Assembly (NCBI RefSeq): GCF_910594005.1
Contig: NC_057843.1
Span: 30,539,001-30,603,000 of the forward strand
Direction of reading: 5' to 3'
Length of the DNA: 64,000 nt
Origin: Cervus elaphus
Lineage: Eukaryota > Chordata > Mammalia > Artiodactyla > Cervidae
Shown: in pieces, positions 54,622 to 64,000 of the stretch
Layout: each line of letters starts with the position of its first letter
Numbering within the stretch: the first letter of the stretch is position 1
Notes under the pieces: model-generated
Databases searched by the model: none
What the model was told of the DNA's origin: nothing
What the model saw: only the letters and a program-made list of their open reading frames with translations
Made by a program: the position numbers and the translations under genes

Positions 54622-55082
54622 TGTTGGGCTGCACCCTGCAGGCCTGCAAGCCCTGTGCTTGCCTGGCTTCAAGACCAGTGAAAGAGCCCAGAATCAGACA
54701 CAGAGAATCAGTGGTTTAATGAGTGGGGGAGCTTACACGTCTGAAGCGAGGTCCTAGAATGACACCCCATTGTGTACAGTTGATGGTGGGGCAGGACAGG
54801 GCAGCAGTCTTCATTCTCGGGGGTAGGGAGAGGTTACCAGTTATTGAGGGATTACATCAAGTTGACTCATTGGTTACCAGGAAAACCAGCAGAAGGGCAC
54901 ACCCCTCACTATCCCTTTGATAAGCCAACAGGTTCTGATCTAAAGGTCAGAACAGTCAAAAGCTAGGGCCTGGGGCAAGTATGTAGGAAGTCCTGTGAGT
55001 CCTGTGTAAGTGAGGCAGGTGCTGGGCCAGCAGGATGTGCAGAGAGAAAGAGAATAGCCATTTTGAGAGGCCTGTTATATCA
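54622..55082 (-). mobile_element. Candidate solo LTR, antisense
   Basis: The segment has TG...CA ends on both readings (plus: TGTTGGG ... TATATCA). On the minus strand it shows a U3-like body, an ATTAAA polyadenylation signal (54715-54720) and a downstream R/U5-like part ending GCAGCCCAACA. The length of 460 bp suits a gammaretrovirus-like LTR. No gag, pol or env sequence is next to it. The flanks GGAGG and TATAC do not match, so the ends may be wrong by a few bases. Confidence 0.4.
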
Positions 55083-55330
55083 TATACTTGTTTTAGCTGA
55101 GAAAAGTGGGGTTTAGCAAGAATATGTAATTTGCTTCAGATTTCCCAGCAAGGAAGGAGAATAGTTAGATGAGCCCAGTTACGCTTTCCCCACAGGTCAT
55201 GCTGTTTTTGTGCTGCAAATAATGGCTCCTTTATGTTTTTTTCTCATTGCAAACAAATTCTCAAAAGTACAGCACTTGTAAGGATTATAAATGAAAAACT
55301 CAAGTAAGGCCACAGAATCTGGAGCCATCT
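55083..55330. other. Unassigned sequence
   Basis: No recognised feature. Confidence 0.35.
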
Positions 55331-55540
55331 GCATGTATGCATGCTAAGTCACTACAGTCATGTCCACATCATGCAACCCCAAGGACTGTGACCCACCAGA
55401 CTCCTCTGTCCTTGGGATTCTCCAGGCAAGAATACTGGAGTCGGTTGCCATGCTCTCCTCCAGGGGATCTTCCTGACCCAGGGATCAAACCCACATCTCC
55501 TCCCTCTTACTCTCCTGCATTGGCAAGTGGGTTCTTATAT
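55331..55540 (-). repeat. Bov-tA SINE, antisense
   Basis: GCATGCTAAGTCACTACAGTC, CCACCAGACTCCTCTGTCC and ATCTTCCTGACCCAGGGATC, ending CTCCTGCATTGGCAAGTGGG. The tRNA-like head is cut short at GGGTTCTTA. Confidence 0.8.
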
Positions 55541-55818
55541 TACATGTGAAATAGATTCTTAACAATATTAATAAAAGGAGAAGATACTGATATCCTTATT
55601 CACAATTTAGTTTCCTGCTTTGTGATTTAATGAAATTAGATGTCACAGTCTGCTCAAGATGAATTAAATTTTCTGATTCTTGCTAACATATGTCTTCTAA
55701 TGGGGCTAGTAAAGATCATACATATACTAACTTCACATACACTTGGGATTTTTTAGCCAAGCCTTCAAAAAATTTAATAGCAGAGGGAGCATGCATGGTA
55801 TCAATAGCCAATCTGATA
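55541..55818. other. Unassigned sequence
   Basis: No recognised feature. Confidence 0.35.
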
Positions 55819-55819
55819 A

Positions 55820-55895
55820 TTGATTTGGCCAAAATGTTCATTTGGGTTTTTATGTAAGATGGTACTAAAAAGTCCAAACTTTTTGGCCAACCCAA
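55820..55895. mobile_element. Mariner-type miniature inverted-repeat element
   Basis: Inverted ends TTGATTTGGCCAAAATGTTC (55820-55839) and AACTTTTTGGCCAACCCAA (55877-55895) around a 35-bp centre. The ends match the TTGGGTTGGCCAAAAAGTTCG ends of the artiodactyl mariner family. At about 76 bp it has no transposase. The expected TA target is ambiguous here (left flank GATAA). Confidence 0.75.
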
Positions 55896-57095
55896 CAGAT
55901 TTCAGTAAGCTTAGTTAAATCTTGCTGAATGAAAACAAAAAAGTTCAGTAGATTCTTACTTAATGTCTTCATGAAATTACTGTCTCAGACATTAGTTTTT
56001 AAAAAAAAAACCCAGAAGGAAAGACAATATTTAACATGTGAAACAGAGAGGGCATATGGTTCTCCTGATTGCCTGTGGCACTGTCTTGGCTTAGGAAGCC
56101 GAGACAGTGCAAATAGGTCCTATGGAAATGGCAGATTGCCCCAGTATGGAGCACACTTTGAGTGCAAAACTGGAACCCTTTTAAAAACTGAAGAGTTATT
56201 TTAAGAGATGAAATATTGCTTCCATGTAGCTCATTTAACCAATAACTTTTCATGAAATAATAGGTCTTTTTTTATGTAAGTATTGAATAGGACAATCAGA
56301 GGTACATTTAACCTTTGTTTTATTCCAGAATCATTCCCCATGATATTTTAAGAAAGCCACTTGAAAAAAAAAAAAGGGTGAATTTATCTCTGTACCCTCC
56401 TATTAAGCAAAAAATGGACAAATACAATGCAGAAATTTAAATAAGCAGAGAAATGTCTAGTTAATTGAAAGAACTGGGTCAACAGTTTTCAAAATTGATG
56501 AAATAGGAAAATTTTTGGATCTGAAAAAAGTCTACATAGTGTCTTTAATTCATGTTACTTTTAAAGATTCTTTTAAGTCTTTAGATTCAGTGCTATAGGT
56601 TGGTGATGTTAGGGTGCATATTTTTGTAATAAGAAAAAAATACCTTTATGACAAAAAGAAAAATAAAAGGTAATGCTGCTGCTGAAGGATTTTGTACTAT
56701 TTTCTTTGAGTAAGAATTTACTAAAGATTTATGTTACTGCCTTTCCTTACTGACTTTTAGGCTTTCATTCTAAACCTGAAATTACAGTTAGAGTGTGTGT
56801 GTATGAAAGAGAGAGAATGTCACATATTGAAAATTTTGCCCTTCAGTAAAAATTTCCTGAGTGGAAACCCTTGAATGTGAAGCTTAAATGGGGGGAGGAA
56901 GTAGTCCTCACTTTGTGTGCAGTCAGTGCTATGATAAACAATGAAAATCATCCTCCCAATAGAATAAAGCAACATGAATCTTGAACTGATTTCATAAGCC
57001 CTGGTACCTGCTGGTACCTGGTACTCTGCACACTCCTACTGTGAAATACAGGGTCAAATGAAGCAATACTGGCAGAGTAACACAAAAGCTCTAGG
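55896..57095. other. Unassigned AT-rich sequence
   Basis: About 1.2 kb without recognised gene or repeat. It contains A-runs and a short TGGTACC triplication (57002-57020). Confidence 0.4.
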
Positions 57096-57099
57096 AGGT

Positions 57100-57295
57100 G
57101 TTTTTTGTTTTTTTGTTTTTTTTTTTGCCTTTTTCCAGCTTTATTGAGGTTTCATTGACAAATGAAAGTTGTATATATATATATTTTTGAAGAATTTTTT
57201 TTTTAATTGGAGATGCAGTGAGGGAAGGAGAGAATGGGATGGAGAGTATCATGGAAACATATAAATTACTATATGTAAAATACATAGCCAGTGAC
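57100..57295. mobile_element. Two L1 3' scraps, opposite directions
   Basis: T-runs followed by TTCCAGCTTTATTGAGGTTTC and TGACAAATGAAAGTTG (57100-57170) are an antisense L1 3' end. AGAATGGGATGGAGAGTATC and GGAAACATATAAATTACTA (57225-57290) are a sense ruminant L1 3' UTR piece. They are non-contiguous in L1, so this is either two scraps or a rearranged one. Confidence 0.55.
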
Positions 57296-57635
57296 CAATG
57301 GTTTTGATACAGGTGATGATAGTGTCAGTCTGGCTTGCCTTCAGAACATAGTAAAAATTCTGGCTATATTAAATGGAACAACTTCAGGAGACTGCAATTC
57401 TTATCCTTTCTATCTTCACCTTCTTCTCCTTTCTGACCTATCTTATTTCCTGCTTAAAAAAATCACTTTTCGTTGACTGCCAGATGGACTCCAAACCTCT
57501 CTCCCTTGGCACCAATACCTCTACACTCTGACTCCAACCTACCTACTGTTGTAGGATCATTTCCTGTGTCAGACTGTACTTTCTAATATACCTCTGACAA
57601 GGCTTCACACCGCACATGTAATTATTAAATTTGAC
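57296..57635. other. Unassigned sequence
   Basis: No recognised feature. Confidence 0.35.
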
Positions 57636-57639
57636 TTTG

Positions 57640-58130
57640 GCATTCCCTCTATGAAATGGTGGGGGTCTGTATCCCCTCCCCTGAAAACTGGGCTGACCTC
57701 TGTGACTAGTTTGGCCATTAGGATACAGCAGAATTGACATTATGTGACTCCTGAGGTTAGTTTATAAAAATGCAATGCGGTTCCTTGTTCTTTTGTAACC
57801 TTCTAGCCATGGTGTGAGGAAGCCCGACTAGCCCACATGGAGAGAACGCATGAAAAGTCTATGTTTACACATTCCAGGTAACAGTCTCTGCAGCCATAGC
57901 CAACATCAGGCATCTTTCTTTGACACATGAGGGTGACACTGGCAGATGATTCCTGCCTCCATCTGTTGAATCACTTCTAGCTTTCAAGTTCTCCAAGCTG
58001 GGTCACAGGCATTGTGAAGCAGAAGTAAGCAGTCCTCACTGTGCCCTGTCCAAATGCCTGGCCTGCAGCATCTTTGAGCATCATAAGGTGGCTATTTCAT
58101 ACCATGAAGGTTTGGGATGGTCTAGTACAT
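57640..58130 (+). repeat. LTR-like old interspersed repeat
   Basis: GTGGGGGTCTGTATCCCCTC, then TTTGGCCATTAGGATACAGC, CATGGTGTGAGGAAGCCC, GCCCACATGGAGAGAACGC and GTGCCCTGTCCAAATGCC. I recognise the pattern of a common old mammalian LTR-like repeat but cannot name the family. Non-coding. Confidence 0.5.
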
Positions 58131-59026
58131 AGTAACAATAGCTGGAATGCTCTTTGGTTACAGATAGCAAAACCACATTTCAGACTATTACCATGTAAGA
58201 GGAGGAAATCATTGTGAGGACACAAGTGCATCTCATCCTAAGGGCCTGAAAAGAGAAACTGGAAACTGATGAGGAACAAAGGTGAGCATTCCTTTTGTTT
58301 GTGAGTCAGTCCATTTCTCTCAGATCTGGTTTCTGATCTCTGCCTCTCTATTTTATTTATTTTTCACTCTTAGCAGGCTGACCTTCTCTGCTTTATAGTG
58401 CATATGATGACCTGCAGCGCCTCAATTTTGTCTGTAAACAGAGACTGAGATTAGTAGTTATCAATTCAATTTTATATTTCTGGGAGCACGGTATTCTATC
58501 AAGGTCCCTCCAGTCAATTTTGGTCAGTTGGTCAAATGTTGCCTTACTAGAGTTCACTTCTCTGCAGGGAACATGTTTTTTAAAAAAGTCTCATCAATGT
58601 CCTCTGGGAAGCAGAGACTTAGGCAAAGACTATAGAGCTAATAATTTATTTGGGAGGTAGAAACCCAGAGTGGCAAGGATGTAATTAAAAAGGATATGAA
58701 GCAAATAAAGACATGAAGCAATGTGACTTGGTCTTTTACCATTCTGCTGTCACTTCCCAAGAGGCTGGTAGAAACTGAGGGAGTCACTTAGCAGGTAGAT
58801 CAGCATGTACTTCCCTAGAAAGATGTTGCCTATGAGGACTGCACTTCCTCACATTTCAAATTACATCATATGGGCCCTCAGTAGTCACACAGGAAGCCTG
58901 ACATCAATGGCCGTGTGGTGGTGTTTCACTTTGGTCCTAACAGGGAAAGGCAGCCTGAATAGGAAGGCCACTGACAAAGACAGAAAGAAGGAGGCAACCA
59001 ACGGAATCTGCAAAGGTGCATGTGGT
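58131..59026. other. Unassigned, partly repeat-like sequence
   Basis: GGGAAGCAGAGACTTAGGC and AATAATTTATTTGGGAGGTAG (58608-58660) recall an old interspersed repeat. I cannot assign it. No gene is recognised. Confidence 0.3.
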
Positions 59027-59801
59027 AGGCTGGATAATTGCATTTCATAGATGGCCTTGGCCAAATCCCTGAAACCTGTGAATGTGTCACATTGCATGGC
59101 AATGGGAATTTACATATGTAAGTGAGGTTTTGAGTTTTACAACAGGTAGATTATCCTATATTATCTGGGTTGGCCCATTCTAATCACATGAGCTCTTAAA
59201 AGTAAAGTTCTCTGGCTAGACTCAGAGGAATCTGTCAGGAGGAGGAGTCAAAAAGATGTGAAGTGTGGGAAGGACTCATCCTGCCAGTATTGTTTATTCG
59301 CTAAGTCCACTCCGTGGACTGTAGCCCTCCAGACTGCTCTGTCCATGGGATTTCCCAGGCAAGAATACTGGAGTGGGTTGCCATTTCCTTCTCCAGGAAA
59401 TCTTCCCAAACTAGGGATTCACCCTGTATCTCCTTCGTTGGCAGGCGGATTCTTTACCACTGAGCCACCTGAAGCCCTCCAGCCAGTGTTTAGAGGATGT
59501 CAGTGGAAGGCATGAGAAGAAATGTGGGCATACTCTAGGAGCAAAGACAGGCTGCTGACAGCAGCAAGGGTCAGGAATTCAACCATGTAAATGAGCCTGG
59601 ATTTATCCCCAGAGTCTCCAGAAAAGAACACGGTCTTGTGCACATCTTGATTTGGGGCTTTGAGACTCTAAGCAGATGACCCCATTAAGCCACAGTCTAT
59701 GTGGACTTCTGACCTACAGAAGTGTTAGACAGTAAATGGATGTTGCTTTAGGCCACGTCATTTGTAGTCATTTGTTATAACAACAATGGAAAACTAATAT
59801 A
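59027..59801 (+). repeat. MLT1-type MaLR LTR, split by a SINE
   Basis: It begins GTAGGCTGGATAATTGC, then ATTATCTGGGTTGGCCCATTC and AATCACATGAGCTCTTAAAAG. After the SINE it continues through ATCTTGATTTGGGGC to GGAAAACTAATATAG. This is the MLT1 order on the plus strand, about 0.58 kb without the SINE. Solo and old. Confidence 0.65.
59290..59478 (-). repeat. Bov-tA SINE, antisense, in MLT1
   Basis: CGTGGACTGTAGCCCTCCAG, then GGGATTTCCCAGGCAAG, TCTTCCCAAACTAGGG and the tRNA-like head TTTACCACTGAGCCACC. The 3' end is shortened. CCAGT(A/G)TT on both sides (from 59284 and 59483) may be the target duplication. Confidence 0.8.
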
Positions 59802-61984
59802 GTAGAGGAGGTTTAAGTCTCCATATAGGGAACAGATGCTCTAAAAGTTGTCTCATATTTACCTAATGAAATATCCCACCATTTTCCTACCTGAACTTGT
59901 TGCTACTAAAAGGTTTCCTTGCTCATCAGATAAAGTATCTATTGTTATATACTTGATTTTAGTCCTTTACCCACCTTTCCCCACAAATTTCAGATAACCT
60001 CTATGCTTCATGCCCTCTCCTTAGAGCCTGCTGTGACTTTTCATTGCACATAGTGTTTAAAATCTATGTAGACTTCATTCAATGAAAAAGATTCAGAAAC
60101 AGGGAAAAAAATCAGAGTTTGAATGTGAAAATCATTGAGGAAACCAGGTAAATTGGTTTTTTAAATTTCCAAATGTGTCATCACAAATTTAATGTCAATT
60201 CCCATTGGTATTTAGTACCAATTTCCATTCTAACTCGTCTCCATTTTATTTTTGCATGTTTCCTTTTCCTTTCATTATTTTTTGTTTCCTACTTTTACTT
60301 CTGCTAGAAAAACTTATGGAAGTATGCTGTTAGCTATCATGAGCTGACATGCCAACTCACTATGGAAAACTTTGACAATGAAAACTACCAAGTCAACCAG
60401 ATTGCTCCCGCATAGATATTTTCTCAGTATACATTTGAATAAATGCATGATGAATTGATAAGATTAAAATAGTTTAGTCGACACCAGTCATAACAGGGAG
60501 CTTAACAAACTCAGTTTGTTTCAAATGATTCTGCCCAGTGTTTTCTATACTCCATGTGGTTGATAGTCCCTGAGGTAAATCACCTGCCTGCAAATAAAGA
60601 AAACAGCACACATGCCCTTAGGCTTCTGTTAATTCTCAGTTGTTAGCCCCATTGTTATTTTAGTTTGGACAGGTTGATACTTGGATATACTCTGAGCTGT
60701 CTGAAGAAAGGCTTTCTAAAGTTCCAGAGCACAGTCAATATTTAAATGATTCTTCCAAACTGTGCTGCTCTATTTCTGAATATTGCCAAGCATCACACCA
60801 GTGTTTTTCAGGAGTTAACAAAATGTCATTTTTAGTTACCTGTCATTGTAATTGTTCAGTTCATGTCCTTTGACAAGGTTTGGCTCTGTATTTCTTCAAA
60901 AGTGCATAATAATCCTGGAGAAGCTAGTAAATGTCTAAGACTCCATTGGATGGAAGTCGTGAAAATTAAGGCGTTCATGCTTTAAAAAGAAACTTTATTT
61001 GTGTGTTAGTTTGACACTATCTGGAAGAAGCAGAGCATGTATAATGAAAGGTTTTTTTTGTTTTTATTTTACAAAAATTCATACCAGACAGATCAGATTG
61101 GCAACAGAGTTAAAAAGTGACTCCTGTGACATCTGATAAGAAACATTTCTTGAACTTGTCACATAAAACATTCTGTTATGCTTTAGGCTGTTGAAAATAA
61201 TTCCATGCACAGGGCACAGCCACCTGAGGCAATTTTGTTGTTCAGCAACAGCCTTAGGACAAACGCACAGCTTGGAGGGGGAAATTTTGGATTATTATAT
61301 AATTGTAATCATTACCCATACTGAATAAGAGTGAGTCAGTCGACAGAACTACTGCAGTGTGGATTAACCTACTTTCATTTTTTAATGACTATTTCTACCA
61401 CCTCAAAGATCAAAGAGTGTTTGTCATTGAGAAAATCTCAAACATTCTTTAAAAAGCATAATTTCTTTTTAAAAAGTTGATCTGTCCTATATTTATTCCA
61501 TAAGATATTCAAATGTAAGTATTCTGCTTTATCAACAAATTTGCTCAATCATCTAGGGGCGAGGCTATCAAAGAATGCAGACTTCAAATGTTTTTATGCA
61601 TTAAAAAAGAGAAAAAGCTCAAGTCACTTAGGTATTGGCGTAAAGATTTCTTGTGATACCTTTGAAGCTAAGTATTTTGTTGAATACTGACCTTGAGAAA
61701 GGAGTAAAATTGAAGGCATAGGGGAGAGCAGAGACACAGACGACAACACAGTATGCTGTAACTCTTGCCTCAGAGATTTTGCATCTTATCTATGTGAACA
61801 AAAAAATGTTGACTATCATTTCAGCAAAGAATGCTGCCTGCTACCAAACCATCAAACTCTGCTGCTGCTGCCAGGGGTGTACCCTGAAGGGAATGCAGGG
61901 TGGAGGAGTAATTTCAGGGAGCCTAGACACTTGCATCTTCCCATACATAGAAAAACTCTAAAATCATTAACTTGAAATGTCTGG
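59802..61984. other. Unassigned sequence
   Basis: About 2.2 kb without recognised gene or repeat, the longest repeat-poor stretch besides 2960-5040. Short open frames only. Confidence 0.4.
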
Positions 61985-62175
61985 TTTTTGTGATTAGCAC
62001 TAATCTTTTGATGTCCAAACTTTTTTTCCCCCCAGCAAAAACTCCCATATATCTTGGCTCCTCCCTTACCACTTCAGAACAGTTGCTCAGAACTATCTTA
62101 ATAGGCTGCTTTCCCGGTTTATAGAATAAAACATATTTCTCAGCTTTTAGGTTGTGCTTTTTTTTTTTTTTTTTG
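61985..62175 (+). repeat. LTR-like fragment with AATAAA
   Basis: CTTGGCTCCTCCCTTACCAC, AACAGTTGCTCAGAACTATC and CCCGGTTTATAGAATAAAAC, then a T-run. It resembles the R/U5 part of a ruminant endogenous retrovirus LTR as I recall it, with a polyadenylation signal at about 62123-62130. No retroviral genes are near. Confidence 0.4.
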
Positions 62176-62206
62176 ATACCTATAGGGAACTACTAATTCT
62201 GACTCT

Positions 62207-62413
62207 CGGGCTTCCCTGATGGCTCAGTGGTAAAGAATCTACCTGCCAGTGCAGGAGACGCAGTTTGATCCCTGGGTCAGGAAGATCCCCTGGAGAAGGA
62301 AATGGCAACTCACTTCAGTCTTTTTGCCTGGGAAATCCCATGGACAGAGGAGCCTGGCGGGCTGCAGTCCATGGGGTCGCAAAAGAGTTGGACACAACTG
62401 AGTGACTAAATAA
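62207..62413 (+). repeat. Bov-tA SINE, sense
   Basis: GGGCTTCCCTGATGGCTCAG head, with B-box-like GTTTGATCCC (62263-62272), then CTTCAGTCTTTTTGCCTGGG and GGGGTCGCAAAAGAGTTGG. TAATTCTGACTCT (62194-62206) and TAATTCTGATTCT (62417-62429) are its target duplication. Confidence 0.9.
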
Positions 62414-62611
62414 GAATAATTCTGATTCTGAGACTTCTACCCAGGTTTGAAATCAGTGACTGAGCATGGTCATAATCAAACAGCGAGTTCAGAATTAAAT
62501 AGAAACAGGAAGACTTTGGTTGAGCTGCTACATGTCCCCAACCCTTCGTTCTCTTTGTACCAGCTACAGAATCTACTCACATATTGGCAGAGAATTTGAT
62601 GGATAAGAATG

Positions 62612-62824
62612 GGCTTTCCCTGGTGGTTCAGACAGTAGAGAATCCGCCTGCAATGAGGGAGACCTGGGTTTGATCCCTGGGTTGGGAAGATCCCCTGGAG
62701 GAGGGCATGGCAACCCATTCCAGTATTCTTGCCTGGAGAATCCCATGGAGAGAGGAGCCTGGTGGGCTACAGTCAGTGGGGTCACAATGAGTTGGACACA
62801 ACCGAGCGACTAAGCGCAGCACAG
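62612..62824 (+). repeat. Bov-tA SINE, sense
   Basis: GGCTTTCCCTGGTGGTTCAG head, TTTGATCCCTGGGTTGGG, CCATTCCAGTATTCTTGCC and GAGTTGGACACAACCGAGC, ending CTAAGCGCAGCACAG. Full length, with no clear target duplication. Confidence 0.9.
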
Positions 62825-62943
62825 GAGTGGAAATTCACGTGTTTGTCCTTCCAACTGTTGTCTCCAGAATGTTCATGGATTATGTATCAGAACCATTAGC
62901 TGAATGATACTATAAACATTTGGTGCTAGGATATTGTGTGCTT

Positions 62944-63082
62944 AGGGCTTCCCTGGTAGCTCAGATGGTAAAGAATCTGCCTGCAGTGTGGGAGACCTGG
63001 GTTTGATCTTTGGGTTGGGAAGATCCCCTGGAGGAGGGCATGACAACCTACTCTATTATTCCTGCCTGAAGAATACCCATGG
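62944..63082 (+). repeat. 3'-truncated Bov-tA between long direct repeats
   Basis: GGGCTTCCCTGGTAGCTCAG to GAAGAATACCCATGG. The 3' third is missing. ACTATAAACATTTGGT is found at 62909-62924 and again at 63083-63098, with weaker similarity over about 27 bp. It may be a long target duplication or a local duplication that removed the SINE 3' end. Confidence 0.8.
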
Positions 63083-63099
63083 ACTATAAACATTTGGTC

Positions 63100-63609
63100 C
63101 TTGGACATTACAAACCACTAATTAAATGGTCAAATGGTAATACCGAAAGTTAATTTCAGTTTCTTCATATCAAATGCATATTTTTCCCAAATGCTATAAA
63201 ATGGTTAAGATAATTAATAAGAAAAGAATACATATAAGTTGTGTTGTTGTTTAATCTTTTAAGTATCTCAGTTATTTACATTAGTATTGCTGCTTGGATT
63301 TCACAAGGGCCAGACTTCACCAGGCTAACAGTTTTAAATCGATCAGACTTGATCTTGAGCTCTAATATATGAAACCTATTAAATAGTAAAAACATAGTAG
63401 AATTAATTAGCCTTTCTTCAGGGAAAGTGTTGGCCAAGTTCAAGAATTTCCTGTACACATGGGGCCATAGAGGGAGCTTTATGCTCCTCATCTCCTAGGT
63501 TCAGTGAAAGAACAAGAAAATATGGGAGATGGCCAATGAACTGAGGGCATTCATGATGCCTTCTCCAGAAGAGATGTGGTGTAACTGTTTTCTTCTTTCC
63601 TTTCCTTAG
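63100..63609. other. Unassigned sequence, ending in an acceptor-like tract
   Basis: No recognised gene or repeat. The last part (63588-63609) is pyrimidine-rich and ends in AG, a good splice acceptor shape. Confidence 0.35.
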
Positions 63610-63750
63610 TCTGCTTATCAAGACTATTCCATTAAGCCACATATGCTGAGTGTATCCAGAAAGTGGAAAGTATCCATGGACAGTGTAAGCAAAATGGAGA
63701 CCTTGGAGATTATCTAGCCTTGGGACATGCAAGCCCCATGAGAGCCTTGG
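63610..63750 (+). other. Candidate exon (non-coding or terminal)
   Basis: It is preceded by the pyrimidine-rich tract TTTTCTTCTTTCCTTTCCTTAG (22 nt in all, 63588-63609) and followed by GTAAGT (63751-63756), near-consensus acceptor and donor. The length is 141 bp. Only the frame starting at 63610 is open, for 35 codons to a TAG at 63715-63717. The other two close sooner. So it is not a simple internal coding exon; a non-coding RNA exon or UTR exon is possible. No conserved domain is seen. Confidence 0.3.
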
Positions 63751-63944
63751 GTAAGTAATTGGACAGAGAGAAAACTTGTGAGATCCAGCACAGAAGCTTC
63801 CAAGAACTAACACATGAGGTTGCCTGATAGTAGTCTGCAATTATACACAGGTCACCAAAATAGTTCCTAATAGAAATACAAGTTATATATACATCTGGAT
63901 ATTTTTCTGTTAATATCCTATTCATTTTCTCCTGATAAGTAGTA

Positions 63945-64000
63945 TGTCACAGTGGTTGATAAACAGGCTCTGGCTGCCTAAATTTAAATCCTTCTGTACC
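63945..64000 (+). repeat. MIR SINE start, cut by window end
   Basis: TCACAGTGGTTGATAAACAGG, then CTCTGGCTGCCTAAATTTAAATC is the MIR 5' tRNA-like start (ACAGTGGTTAAGAGC-like). The copy runs off the right edge. Confidence 0.7.

Noticed and set aside
54622..55082. Complete endogenous retrovirus around the LTR-like segments here and at 61985-62175
   Set aside because: No gag, protease, pol or env coding homology is visible anywhere near. Only LTR-like pieces are present.
63418..63840. Minus-strand open frame of 140 codons
   Set aside because: It reads antisense through the splice-flanked segment and has no recognised features. Chance is the simplest explanation.
1..64000. CRISPR arrays, operons, prophage or other prokaryotic systems
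   Set aside because: No regularly spaced repeats, no ribosome-binding-site-led gene series. The repeat content is plainly that of a ruminant chromosome.

Overview
This window is nuclear DNA of a ruminant (cattle, sheep, goat or deer lineage). The diagnosis rests on repeats found only or mainly there: BovB (RTE-type) LINEs, tRNA-Glu-headed Bov-tA SINEs, Bov-A2 SINEs, the artiodactyl CHR-2 type SINE, the ruminant L1 3' end, and a short artiodactyl mariner element. Family names come from recalled consensus sequences, not from a search. The species cannot be fixed from sequence alone. No host protein-coding gene can be supported. No open reading frame looks like a host protein, and the longest recognisable ones are decayed retrotransposon polymerase. 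It reads as intergenic or large-intron DNA.

Layout. 1-7.9 kb is mostly old, unassigned AT-rich DNA. It holds an L1/BovB composite (1.2-1.5 kb), a small CpG-dense patch (2.87-2.94 kb), an old L2 with a MIR inside it (5.0-6.0 kb) and a CHR-2-type SINE (6.8-7.1 kb). 7.97-10.97 kb is a stack of three BovB copies in alternating orientation. 11.7-17.0 kb carries a SINE inserted in a SINE tail, a CTCF-like motif at 12.83 kb, and an old L1 interrupted by a ruminant L1 scrap, an MLT1 LTR, a BovB and a Bov-tA. 17-28.6 kb is mostly single-copy-looking sequence with L2/MIR relics and scattered SINEs.

28.6-38.8 kb is a nearly continuous LINE block, all on the minus strand apart from one plus-strand BovB: a BovB 3' half, a long ruminant L1 (about 6.5 kb with its leader-like part) in which a BovB has replaced about 0.6 kb of ORF2, then an older L1 with its own SINE. 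40.8-45.4 kb has a BovB tail, an MLT1 LTR, a two-headed Bov-tA and further SINEs. 45.7-48.3 kb is the best preserved BovB: endonuclease part, linker and reverse transcriptase are readable, but both catalytic centres are damaged. Two older L1 fragments in opposite orientation follow to 50.1 kb.

50-64 kb has L2/MIR relics, a compact GC-rich hairpin with competing stems (52.84-52.90 kb), a candidate solo LTR (54.6-55.1 kb), a mariner miniature element (55.8 kb), LTR-like relics, an MLT1 split by a SINE, three plus-strand Bov-tA copies in 0.9 kb, and one segment with good splice signals (63.61-63.75 kb).

I found no new gene system. The points most worth checking are the nested BovB stack, the L1/BovB replacement, the A-tract flanked by a perfect 14-bp repeat, the two-state hairpin, the CpG patch and the candidate exon.
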